This document shows positions 8,726 through 15,637 of a stretch of 18,146 nucleotides of DNA, in pieces (positions within the stretch are counted from its first letter, which is position 1; the number at the start of each line of letters is the position of its first letter). Source of the stretch: Dehalococcoidia bacterium (GTDB lineage: Bacteria; Chloroflexota; Dehalococcoidia; Lucifugimonadales; Lucifugimonadaceae); NCBI GenBank assembly GCA_012270805.1, contig JAAXHR010000018.1, positions 1-18,146 of the forward strand, given 5' to 3'. A program made the position numbers and the translations under genes. A model generated the notes under the pieces. The model worked only from the letters and a program-made list of their open reading frames with translations, was not told where the DNA came from and did not search any database.

Positions 8726-9100
8726 GTGGCAGCGATTGTAGGGATTCTCATGGCGGCGGTCATCGTGGCCGTGCTTGTGTTCCCGTTCGTGAAGCGGAGA
8801 AGCGACGCATCCGGTGATACTGATGACGTCGATCGTGTTGCGTCAGCCGATACACTACGACATCTCCTCTACCGCGAGCCTGTGACTCTGCGCAACGAAT
8901 ACGAATCAGGGAACATCACATCCAACGAGTATGAGGAGCAGTTGGAAGAACTAAAGTCGGAAGCGGCTAGGTTGATGCGTCAGAGAGCGGAGTATCGGAC
9001 TCGAGTGGTTGAAGCCGAACTTGCCATTGAGCTTGAGGTCCAACGTATTCGGCGACGGCGAAGTGCAGATGAGGCGGAAAGCGGCGACATCAATGGGTAA
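8726..9100 (+). CDS. Short CcmI-like membrane protein of the ccm cluster
   Basis: This 124-residue protein has one N-terminal membrane segment (AAIVGILMAAVIVAVLVFPF) and then a charged helical cytoplasmic part. It resembles the N-terminal part of CcmI, which helps present apocytochromes for haem attachment, but it lacks the tetratricopeptide domain, so the function is unproven. Residues 56-80 hold the helix-turn-helix pattern LRNEYESGNITSNEYEEQL, recalling the SHOCT type of short domain and recurring at the end of the next protein. The rest is probably coiled coil (about 66-110) ending in an RRRR cluster. The start is a GTG with AAGGG at 8712-8716 nine bases upstream. The end overlaps the next gene by 8 bases. 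Confidence 0.7.
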   Translation: MAAIVGILMAAVIVAVLVFPFVKRRSDASGDTDDVDRVASADTLRHLLYREPVTLRNEYESGNITSNEYEEQLEELKSEAARLMRQRAEYRTRVVEAELAIELEVQRIRRRRSADEAESGDING

Positions 9101-10340
9101 CATCGTTTACCGCTTGCCGACGACGAGATTGTCGGTGTTCGTGTTGTTGGTTATCGCCGCGGTATTGGTACTGCACCAATCAGCGCGATTTGCTCTCACT
9201 CAATCGCCGGAAGAGGCTATCACGATTACAGGACAAGTCGTCAATGGCACAGAAGGTGGGAAATCGCCCGCTGATGTGACCGTTTTTGTTCTGGTAGTCG
9301 ACGAAGCGGAAGAAGCGATCGTCGAACGCGTGGAAACCGTTACAGAGCTCGACGGGACTTTCGCACTCAAAGTAGCTGAAGTCACCGAACCGCGCTTCTA
9401 CCGGGTAGTGGTTGACGATGGCGTCTACACCCCCTACGTGGATGTCCTTCCTGAAGACGCGCACGAAGAGATCACGCTGACGGTCTACGACAGCACTACG
9501 TCACTCGATGAGATTTCTGTAACTACCTACTCGATGGTTATCCCGGTGATCGACGGCTCTGCCGGTGTTCTGGGCGTTCTCGCGGCTGTCAACCTAGTCA
9601 ACTCTGGAGATACTGTGTATCTCGCAGATCTTACCGATCCCGCTCTAACCGGATTCAAACTGCTCCGTTTCAATCTTCCGGAGGGGTATCAGGAGTTGAC
9701 CGTCGAGTCTGACCTTCCGAGCGGCAACGTCATGGAAATCAACACCGGATTCGCCATCTCGAACCCCGTGCCGCCAGGCGAGTACAACATGGTGATCAGT
9801 TACACCGCGTCGTTCGACGGCGGAGAGTTTATCTACCCGTTTAGACTCCCGTTTGGTGCTGAAAGCGTCTCGATCTTGATCCCTGAAGACGACGGGATGG
9901 TATCCGGTCTAGGTTTGCAACAGGTCGAGACCGTCACGATCGGGGATGAACGCTACGTCAAGTATGAGGGTTCAAACTACGAACGAAGCACCGAACTTGG
10001 CGTAGTAATCTCTGGTCTACCCGAACCAGACTTGCAAAGCCAAGTTTTGGAGTTCTTTGAAAGCGTTCAGTTCCGCATCGCGATAATCGTGAGCGTCGCT
10101 TTGGCCATGATCGCGATCGTCGCGTACGTCGTTTTTGCATCTCGTCGACATCAAGTCGCCTTAGCGGCTGTCAAGATGCGGTCGAGTGGAAAATCCGATG
10201 CTCGATCCGTAACGGTTGTTGCGATCGCTGAGTTAGACGAGAAGCACGAGTTGGGCAAGATCGATGACGACGAATACTCCACTCGCCGTAATCGATTGAT
10301 GAGAGAAATCATCAATACTGAAGCCAATCAACTGAATTAG
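9093..10340 (+). CDS. Unnamed extracytoplasmic beta-sandwich protein of the ccm cluster
   Basis: The product has 415 residues from ATG 9093. This start overlaps the previous stop and is chosen over an upstream in-frame codon at 9009 because it places a hydrophobic signal or anchor at residues 13-30. Residues 42-135 look like a carboxypeptidase-regulatory-like sandwich (ITITGQVVNGTEGGKSPADV, then ELDGTFALKV). Residues 140-310 form a second beta-rich region (NLPEGYQELTVESDLPSGNV, PPGEYNMVISYTASFDGG). A membrane segment at about 328-349 is followed by a cytoplasmic tail whose residues 381-405 (LDEKHELGKIDDDEYSTRR) match the motif in the preceding CcmI-like protein. No catalytic residues or haem sites are seen. 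Its place between ccmF and the ccmG thioredoxin suggests a role in cytochrome assembly, perhaps holding apocytochromes or scaffolding the lyase, but this is only inferred from context. Confidence 0.72.
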   Translation: MGNIVYRLPTTRLSVFVLLVIAAVLVLHQSARFALTQSPEEAITITGQVVNGTEGGKSPADVTVFVLVVDEAEEAIVERVETVTELDGTFALKVAEVTEPRFYRVVVDDGVYTPYVDVLPEDAHEEITLTVYDSTTSLDEISVTTYSMVIPVIDGSAGVLGVLAAVNLVNSGDTVYLADLTDPALTGFKLLRFNLPEGYQELTVESDLPSGNVMEINTGFAISNPVPPGEYNMVISYTASFDGGEFIYPFRLPFGAESVSILIPEDDGMVSGLGLQQVETVTIGDERYVKYEGSNYERSTELGVVISGLPEPDLQSQVLEFFESVQFRIAIIVSVALAMIAIVAYVVFASRRHQVALAAVKMRSSGKSDARSVTVVAIAELDEKHELGKIDDDEYSTRRNRLMREIINTEANQLN

Positions 10341-10342
10341 CT

Positions 10343-10921
10343 ATGTCGAGCCGCAAAATCCCAATTCTGACGGTCGGCGCGCCCTTATTGATCTTCGTCG
10401 TCGTTTTGATCATCGGCATGCTCCAATCGGGAGGTGGATCTGGTCAACCCGGCGTAAACGACACGCTGGGCGAGGTCGATGTGACTAGCGACGTCTACAG
10501 CGATTTTCAGATCACGACGCTCGACGGCCGGGAGTTGCGCCTGAGCGATCTGCGAGGTTCGATCGTGATGATTGACTTTTGGTCATCGTGGTGCCCGCCC
10601 TGCCGCGCCGAGGCATCAGTTCTCGCCGAAGCATACGAGCGTTGGTCCGAACTGGGCGTCGAATTCGTCGGGGTATCGATTTGGGATAACGAAGAGGATG
10701 TCGTCGATTTCGTCAACCGCCACAATATCGTCTATCCGAATGGGATCGACGAAGATGGCAGCATCGCGGTCGAATTTGGTGTCAAAGGGATACCTGAGAA
10801 ATTCTTCGTTAATCCTCGTGGCGAAATAGTTCGGAAGATCAATGGGCCGAACACCTCACAATCGCTCGATGCCGTACTCACACAGATGAGTGACGAAGCT
10901 ATCGGCATCGGCGGAAATTAG
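10343..10921 (+). CDS. ccmG: TlpA/CcmG-type membrane-anchored thioredoxin
   Basis: This 192-residue thiol-disulfide oxidoreductase has one N-terminal membrane anchor (about 8-27) and a thioredoxin-fold domain outside the membrane. The active site is W83-C84-P85-P86-C87, preceded by a strand (GSIVMIDFWSS). The cis-proline loop reads GVKGIPEKFFVNPRG with P151. These are TlpA/ResA/CcmG features: such proteins keep apocytochrome cysteines or CcmH reduced. The DGRELRLSDLRG segment before the active site is typical of redoxin-domain members. The gene begins two bases after the stop of the unnamed sandwich protein, so it belongs to the same operon. CcmG and ResA cannot be separated by sequence alone; the neighbouring ccmH and ccmF favour CcmG. 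Confidence 0.88.
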   Translation: MSSRKIPILTVGAPLLIFVVVLIIGMLQSGGGSGQPGVNDTLGEVDVTSDVYSDFQITTLDGRELRLSDLRGSIVMIDFWSSWCPPCRAEASVLAEAYERWSELGVEFVGVSIWDNEEDVVDFVNRHNIVYPNGIDEDGSIAVEFGVKGIPEKFFVNPRGEIVRKINGPNTSQSLDAVLTQMSDEAIGIGGN

Positions 10922-10960
10922 AATCGGTAAGTTGGCTTAGCAAAATCGCAAGGGTGATAC

Positions 10961-11494
10961 ATGCAACATAAGGGTTTTACGCTGTGGTTCACTGGCCTGT
11001 CTGGTGCCGGTAAAACCACCATCGGCAACATGATCTTGGAACGACTGCAAAAAGCAGGCGCCAAGGTCGAAATCTTGGATGGTGACGTTGTTCGAACCAA
11101 TCTCAGCGTTGGTCTGGGCTTCTCAAAAGAAGACCGCGACACCAACGTCCGACGCATCGGGTTCGTCAGCGAACTCCTGGCGCGAAACGGCGTAATCTGC
11201 ATCGTTGCTGCAATTTCGCCATACAAAGCGATCCGCGACGAGATCCGCGAAAAACACGAGAACTTCGTCGAGGTGTTCGCCTCTTGCGAATTGGATACTC
11301 TAATCGAACGCGACGTCAAGGGCCTCTACAAAATGGCGCTTGAGGGTCGCATTGAGAACTTCACCGGCGTTTCGGATCCGTATGAACCACCCATTGACCC
11401 AGAGATCGTGTTCAGATCCGATAAGGATACTCCCGGAGCTAGCGCCGAAATGGTCTGGAATCGGTTGGTGGAATTGGAACTGATTTCGCCATAA
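10961..11494 (+). CDS. cysC: Adenylylsulfate (APS) kinase CysC
   Basis: This 177-residue cytoplasmic kinase phosphorylates adenylylsulfate with ATP to give PAPS, for sulfate assimilation or sulfation. It has the P-loop GLSGAGKTT at 12-20, LDGDVVR at 39-45, the substrate-binding stretch RDTNVRRIGFV at 59-69, S86-P-Y-K-A-I-R in the position of the family's catalytic serine region, and KGLYKMALEGRIENFTGVSDP at 120-140. Length and motif order match a complete CysC. A ribosome binding site AAGGG at 10950-10954 lies six bases before the ATG. It follows the ccm cluster by 39 bases and precedes the dehydratase genes by 51. No sulfate adenylyltransferase or PAPS reductase gene is nearby. Confidence 0.93.
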   Translation: MQHKGFTLWFTGLSGAGKTTIGNMILERLQKAGAKVEILDGDVVRTNLSVGLGFSKEDRDTNVRRIGFVSELLARNGVICIVAAISPYKAIRDEIREKHENFVEVFASCELDTLIERDVKGLYKMALEGRIENFTGVSDPYEPPIDPEIVFRSDKDTPGASAEMVWNRLVELELISP

Positions 11495-11545
11495 TCCGAT
11501 GAACCGTAGACACGTCGCCATCGGGACTCCAGCGGCGATCCAGTT

Positions 11546-12322
11546 ATGGACAAGGCACAAAGAGCTTCAGCGTTAGAAGCGGCTTACGAGTTGCTTAGCA
11601 CGCCCCGCTCGCATCTTCGGGTAAAGCTCGAGCAAACCGAAGATGCCCTGTTGTTGCGCTACCGCGATCAAACGCTTACGGGAGTACAGCTGGATGAGTC
11701 CGGCATCAATGCAGCGTCGGCGATGGCTGTAGCACTCGGCGTCAACGTCCCAGCAGCTGGCGAAACGTCAGAAGTCTTAGCTTCCACTGGACTGCTGCAC
11801 CGTGTGCTGGCGATCTCCGACCTCGATTTCTCAAACCCGACCGCGTTCGAACTTGCCAATGTCCTGGTTAACGAAGCCATTGACATGCAACGAGGCAGCC
11901 GCGCAAGCATTGAGACAACTCCGATGGATCTAGACGAACTACAGTCAGGACAAGCCTTTGGCCCGTACGTGATTGAAATCTCGCAACCCGATGCTGATGC
12001 CTACATCGCTGCAACCGGGGATAGCGACAACCCCCACAACTTCGCAGGGAACACTCATCCCCTTCAACTTGACGCGTACGTGTTAAGCAAGCTGATTGAG
12101 GAAATCGGCATCGTCGAGAATCGCATCGAGACGGTTCATGCCGGCCAGCAGATGACTGTGCACCGGCAGGCAACACCGGGAGAAATGATTATCGCGAATT
12201 CCACGCTCAAGAGTTGCTCGAATCGTCGAGGAAGCATCTGGGCGATTTTCGAAACCACGTTTGTCGACGAAGCAGGTCGCAGGGTTGTGGAATCTAGTTC
12301 GACGATCATCATGATGCCATGA
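11546..12322 (+). CDS. MaoC/hot-dog dehydratase-like protein with an unassigned N-terminal half
   Basis: The product has 258 residues. The C-terminal half (about 128-258) has a MaoC-like hot-dog layout: FGPYVIEISQPDADAYIAAT, then GDSDNPH at 158-164, then a helix (PLQLDAYVLSKLIEEIG) and strands HAGQQMTVHRQATPGEMI. D159 and H164 have the same five-residue spacing as the catalytic Asp and His of (R)-specific enoyl-CoA hydratases, although the consensus around them is altered. The N-terminal half (1-125) resembles nothing I recognise; it is mixed alpha/beta without membrane segments. The next gene is a canonical MaoC hydratase, so the two may form a heterodimer as HadA and HadB do in mycobacteria, where one subunit carries the active site. 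That pairing is inferred. Confidence 0.68.
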   Translation: MDKAQRASALEAAYELLSTPRSHLRVKLEQTEDALLLRYRDQTLTGVQLDESGINAASAMAVALGVNVPAAGETSEVLASTGLLHRVLAISDLDFSNPTAFELANVLVNEAIDMQRGSRASIETTPMDLDELQSGQAFGPYVIEISQPDADAYIAATGDSDNPHNFAGNTHPLQLDAYVLSKLIEEIGIVENRIETVHAGQQMTVHRQATPGEMIIANSTLKSCSNRRGSIWAIFETTFVDEAGRRVVESSSTIIMMP

Positions 12323-12349
12323 CCTCACGCTCTCAGAAAGATCGATGAC

Positions 12350-12760
12350 ATGAACTCACCTCAAGCGATAGGCGAGGAACTGAAGGGATTCCGACGCACG
12401 GTAACCCAAGATCGGGTTACTGCGTACGCCCATGCCTCCGGCGATCACAACCCAATACATCTCGACGAGGAATTTGCGAGCACCACTCGCTTCGGACAAC
12501 GGATCGCTCACGGTATGTTGAGCCTCGCTCTCGTATGGGAGATGATGTCGATCAACTACCCAACCGCGTGGCATGATGGCGGCACTGTCAAAACGCGTTT
12601 CACGTCACCAGTCGTGCCTGGAGAAGATGTAATAGTTCACGGATCGGTTAAACGCATTCGGGAAGTTGGCGGTCGTCAATTCATAGAATGTGATGTCGCT
12701 GTAACCCGTCCTAGCGGCGAAAAAGCATTGACTGGATCTGCGACTGTCCCGCTGGGCTAG
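12350..12760 (+). CDS. MaoC-type (R)-specific enoyl hydratase / 3-hydroxyacyl dehydratase
   Basis: This 136-residue single hot-dog protein carries the hydratase 2 motif ASGDHNPIHLDEEFA at 29-43, with catalytic D32 and H37, then RFGQRIAHGMLS at 47-58, and strands TRFTSPVVPGEDVIVHGSV that fit the hot-dog core. It would interconvert (R)-3-hydroxyacyl and trans-2-enoyl thioesters. With plsX, fabG and a FabL-type enoyl reductase downstream and no FabZ in view, it is a good candidate for the dehydration step of fatty acid synthesis, perhaps with the preceding hot-dog protein. A role in beta-oxidation or polyhydroxyalkanoate supply cannot be excluded. The gene starts 28 bases after its neighbour, with a weak AGAAAG upstream. 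Confidence 0.87.
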   Translation: MNSPQAIGEELKGFRRTVTQDRVTAYAHASGDHNPIHLDEEFASTTRFGQRIAHGMLSLALVWEMMSINYPTAWHDGGTVKTRFTSPVVPGEDVIVHGSVKRIREVGGRQFIECDVAVTRPSGEKALTGSATVPLG

Positions 12761-12793
12761 TCGATGCTCAATCGATGATTCAACCGACGCGGG

Positions 12794-12799
12794 TATACT
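12794..12799 (+). promoter_or_regulatory. Candidate -10 element upstream of plsX
   Basis: TATACT stands in the 80-base gap between the MaoC-type gene and plsX, matching five of six bases of a TATAAT box. No good -35 hexamer lies 16-18 bases upstream, so this is a weak candidate. If used, transcription would begin near 12806, before every possible plsX start codon. Confidence 0.25.
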
Positions 12800-12872
12800 A
12801 ATGTGAGCGTTGCGACTCGGTTTCGCGCGGCGATTTTTGATGCAAAACATGTCGATGAGCGGAAGACCCAGC

Positions 12873-13847
12873 ATGGTTGTGGCCCTTGATGCCATGGGAG
12901 GAGACCACGGCCCGTCGGTAACGGTTCCAGCCGCTCTGGATGCAGCATCCAAAGGTGACGTCGCGATAGCTCTGGTTGGTGATCCTGACACCGTATCTAA
13001 TGTTTTGGCCGAGTACAGTGCTACGAACCACCCGTTGCTGCAAGTAATCCCTTCGGATGGCGTCGTCGAAGAGACTGACAATCCAGCGATGGTTTTCCGA
13101 TCCAAGCCAAGAGCGTCGATCTTCGTGTGCTCAGGATTGGTGAAGATGGGAAAAGCCCACGCCTTTGTGAGCATGGGTTCCACGGGGGCATCGATAGCCG
13201 CAGCAACCGTGACGTACGGCACGATGGAAGGCATCACGCGAGGCTGCCTTGGCGGCGCAATAATCGGTTTTTCGCCGAACACCGCGATCATCGACCTCGG
13301 TGCGAATATCGATGTACGTCCGCAACAGCTAGCTGATTTCGGCACTCTCGGAAGCGTCATGTCTCGGATAGTCTACGGTCAAGAAAACCCGCGGATCGCA
13401 CTTTTAAACGTCGGTTCGGAGGAGACCAAGGGTAATTCGCTAGTCAAAGAAACCGCCGAAATGTTGACGCGCTCGAACCTCAATTACGTAGGCATGATTG
13501 AGCCGTACGATCTGCCTTATGACAAAGCTGACGTGGTTCTCTGCGACGGTTTTGTCGGCAATGTCGTTTTGAAGTTGACGGAAGGTTTGGGGAAAGCGGT
13601 ATCCGATTTCGTAAGAGACAATGGCGATGACGCGCTGGCAGACGAGGTTTACTCAATGACTAATCAACTCGCCACGTATGGCGGTGGCCCGCTGTTAGGC
13701 GTCAACGGGCTCGCGGTTGTAGGGCACGGCGCCGCCGGTTCGACAGGTATCGCAACCGCAATCAAGACGGCCAAGCACGTATTCGACAATGACTTCGTGG
13801 CAGCACAGCAGAAGGAGCTGGCCGAGTTCCACGCCCAAGTCTCTTGA
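12873..13847 (+). CDS. plsX: Phosphate acyltransferase PlsX
   Basis: This cytoplasmic enzyme makes acyl-phosphate from acyl-ACP and phosphate, the first step toward phosphatidic acid with PlsY. The N-terminus has the family signature VALDAMGGDHGPSVTVPAAL. Further marks are AFVSMGSTGASIAA, IDLGANIDVRPQQLADFG, LLNVGSEETKGN, VLCDGFVGNVVLKLTEG and GGGPLLGVNGLAVVGHGA. I place the start at ATG 12873 (MVVALDAMGG), which fits the usual short N-terminus and has GGAAG at 12861-12865 seven bases upstream. ATGs at 12840, 12849 and 12855 and a TTG at 12810 are also in frame. With the 12873 start the protein is 324 residues, close to the family norm. fabG follows, as in many plsX-fab clusters. Confidence 0.94.
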   Translation: MVVALDAMGGDHGPSVTVPAALDAASKGDVAIALVGDPDTVSNVLAEYSATNHPLLQVIPSDGVVEETDNPAMVFRSKPRASIFVCSGLVKMGKAHAFVSMGSTGASIAAATVTYGTMEGITRGCLGGAIIGFSPNTAIIDLGANIDVRPQQLADFGTLGSVMSRIVYGQENPRIALLNVGSEETKGNSLVKETAEMLTRSNLNYVGMIEPYDLPYDKADVVLCDGFVGNVVLKLTEGLGKAVSDFVRDNGDDALADEVYSMTNQLATYGGGPLLGVNGLAVVGHGAAGSTGIATAIKTAKHVFDNDFVAAQQKELAEFHAQVS

Positions 13848-13877
13848 CACAAATCAGCGAAGTTCTTGCCAGATTTC

Positions 13878-14630
13878 ATGTTGGACCTTACTGACCAACC
13901 ACGATCAGCTCTTGTCACTGGTGCCTCTAGAGGTATCGGGCGCGGGATCGCGACCAAGCTGGCATCTATGGGACACTCAGTCGCCGTCAACTACAACTCT
14001 CACGAAGCTGAGGCGTTGGAGGTTGTAGAGGAGATACGTAGCACGGGCGGAACCGCGACCGCGGTCGGCGGTAGTGTGGCGAGCAAAGAGGGCTGCGAAC
14101 AGATAGTGGCTGGTGCCGTCGAAGCGCACGGACCGGTCGAAATCCTGATCAACAACGCAGGTGTCATCTCCGATAATCTCCTGATGCGAATGAAGGATGA
14201 GCAGCTGGAGCATACTATCAACACCAACCTATGGGGAACCATCCACTGCACTCGTATGGTCGTTCCTGGCATGGTTAAAAGGCGTTGGGGGCGCATCATC
14301 AACATCTCCTCGATTGTCGGCATTCGTGGCAACCTCGGTCAATCCAACTACTCCGCTTCGAAGGCCGCGATCCACGGTTTCACCTACTCTGTAGCCAAAG
14401 AACTCGCCAAGCGCAACATCACGGTCAATGTAGTCGCTCCGGGTTATGTCGCGACGGCCACCAGCGAGGTGATTTCGAACCGTGCTCGTCAATTCCTGTT
14501 GGATGTGATCCCGATGGGACGATTCGGGTACGTTGAAGAAATCGTGCCGATGGTGGCATTCCTGACCAAAGAAGAGGCGCGCTATATCACGGGCGATGTG
14601 ATCCGAGTAGACGGTGGTCTCGCCATCTAA
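13878..14630 (+). CDS. fabG: 3-oxoacyl-ACP reductase FabG
   Basis: This 250-residue short-chain dehydrogenase reduces 3-oxoacyl-ACP with NADPH in fatty acid elongation. The cofactor motif TGASRGIG is at 14-21, NNAG at 92-95, and N117 in the INTNLWGT stretch. The catalytic residues are S145 (INISS), Y158 and K162 (YSASK). The C-terminal part (VAPGYVATAT, then ITGDVIRVDGG) fits FabG closely. I prefer ATG 13878 over TTG 13866 because it gives a normal-length N-terminus. The gene follows plsX by 30 bases and is the second of three lipid-synthesis genes in a row. Confidence 0.9.
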   Translation: MLDLTDQPRSALVTGASRGIGRGIATKLASMGHSVAVNYNSHEAEALEVVEEIRSTGGTATAVGGSVASKEGCEQIVAGAVEAHGPVEILINNAGVISDNLLMRMKDEQLEHTINTNLWGTIHCTRMVVPGMVKRRWGRIINISSIVGIRGNLGQSNYSASKAAIHGFTYSVAKELAKRNITVNVVAPGYVATATSEVISNRARQFLLDVIPMGRFGYVEEIVPMVAFLTKEEARYITGDVIRVDGGLAI

Positions 14631-14713
14631 GAGCGTATCCGTTATGACGATCTGGGCGCGGCAAAGGCAGAATTTCCCACCCTATTTGATCGTCTTGGGG
14701 GCACTGCAAGTCA

Positions 14714-15481
14714 ATGAACTCTCTAGACAAACCACTGTCCGGCAAGGTCGCCTTGATTACTGGAGGCTCGCGCGGTATCGGACGGGCGATCTGTTTGGAG
14801 CTTGCTAACCGCGGTGCGGACATCTGCTTCAACTACTTGCGAAGTCATACATCGGCTAGAGCAACCGAGCACGAACTTCAGTCGTTAGGTGTGCAGACGC
14901 TACGGCATCGGGCAAACGTCGCGAATCCCGAAGCGATACAAGAGCTGGTAACGGCAATCAGTGAAAAGTTCGGGAGGATCGACATACTAGTCAATAATGC
15001 CGCCTCGGGAGTGATGCGAAGTTCGCTCGAACTGGAAGAAAAACATTGGGACTGGACACAGGACATCAACGTCAAGGGACCATGGCTGCTCACTTCCAAA
15101 GCCCTTAAATTGATGGATGGCGACGCGCGTGTGATCAACTTATCGTCGCCGGGTTCCGGCCGCGTTCTGCCTAGCTACTTTGCAGTTGGAGTTTCCAAAG
15201 CAGCACTGGAAGCCGTAACGCGTTACATGGCTATTGACCTCGCCCCCAAAGGCATCTCAGTAAATGCCGTATCCGCTGGCTTCGTGCAGACTGACGCTCT
15301 GGATGCGTTTCCTGATGAGCTCAGCATTCGAGATATCGCATCACGGGACACTCCGGCTGGCCGCGCCGTAACGGCTGAAGAAGTTGCCAAAGTAGTGGCG
15401 ATGTTGTGTTCGCCAGATGCCGAGATGATACGGGGACAGGTGATCGTGGTCGACGGCGGCGAGATGCTTGTACACCGCTGA
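14714..15481 (+). CDS. fabL: FabL-type enoyl-ACP reductase
   Basis: This 255-residue NAD(P)H-dependent reductase belongs to the short-chain dehydrogenase superfamily. The cofactor loop is TGGSRGIG at 16-23. The catalytic pair is Y155 and K162, seven residues apart (YFAVGVSKAAL), the enoyl reductase spacing rather than the YxxxK of FabG. Several stretches match the Bacillus subtilis FabL sequence as I recall it: VNNAASGVMR (93-102), LELEEKHWDWT (105-115), GVSKAALEAVTRYMA (159-173), TDALDAFP, and AEMIRGQVIVVDGG near the end. It would carry out the last reduction of each elongation round. FabL enzymes are known to be far less triclosan-sensitive than FabI. It follows fabG after 83 bases in which I see no other feature. 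Confidence 0.87.
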   Translation: MNSLDKPLSGKVALITGGSRGIGRAICLELANRGADICFNYLRSHTSARATEHELQSLGVQTLRHRANVANPEAIQELVTAISEKFGRIDILVNNAASGVMRSSLELEEKHWDWTQDINVKGPWLLTSKALKLMDGDARVINLSSPGSGRVLPSYFAVGVSKAALEAVTRYMAIDLAPKGISVNAVSAGFVQTDALDAFPDELSIRDIASRDTPAGRAVTAEEVAKVVAMLCSPDAEMIRGQVIVVDGGEMLVHR

Positions 15482-15502
15482 GTTTTGGTGCTGTAGCCGT
15501 CG

Positions 15503-15577
15503 TGGTCGGGGAGGCGGGGGTCGAACCCGCGACCTCCTGCTCCCAAAGCAGGCGCGCTTCCACTGCGCCACTCCCCG
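15503..15577 (-). tRNA. tRNA-Pro(UGG)
   Basis: Read on the minus strand the gene folds into a full cloverleaf. The acceptor stem is CGGGGAG with CTCCCCG, the D arm GCGC with GCGC, the anticodon stem CCTGC with GCAGG around the loop TTTGGGA, and the T arm GCGGG with CCCGC around TTCGACC. The anticodon TGG reads proline codons. The discriminator base is A73 and the 3' CCA is encoded at 15505-15503. The gene converges on fabL, ending 21 bases past its stop. Confidence 0.97.
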
Positions 15578-15585
15578 TGATTCCA

Positions 15586-15612
15586 ATACTATGATTCTAT
15601 GTCGGGTTCCAA
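15586..15612 (-). promoter_or_regulatory. Candidate promoter of tRNA-Pro
   Basis: On the minus strand TTGGAA (15612-15607) and TAGTAT (15591-15586) stand as -35-like and -10-like hexamers, with a 15-base spacer that is shorter than usual. The -10 element ends eight bases before the mature tRNA 5' end at 15577. The position fits a tRNA promoter, but the match is modest. Confidence 0.3.
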
Positions 15613-15637
15613 TGAAAACCGTTCGTAGGCGGCGCAA

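Noticed and set aside
11496..11538. Inverted repeats CCGATG/CATCGG and TCGCC/GGCGA after cysC as a possible terminator
   Set aside because: The loops are long, the two stems overlap, and there is no T-rich tail.
12605..13360. Minus-strand frame of 251 codons opposite the MaoC gene end and plsX
   Set aside because: It spans two plus-strand genes with clear families, and its own translation has no motif or plausible ribosome binding site.
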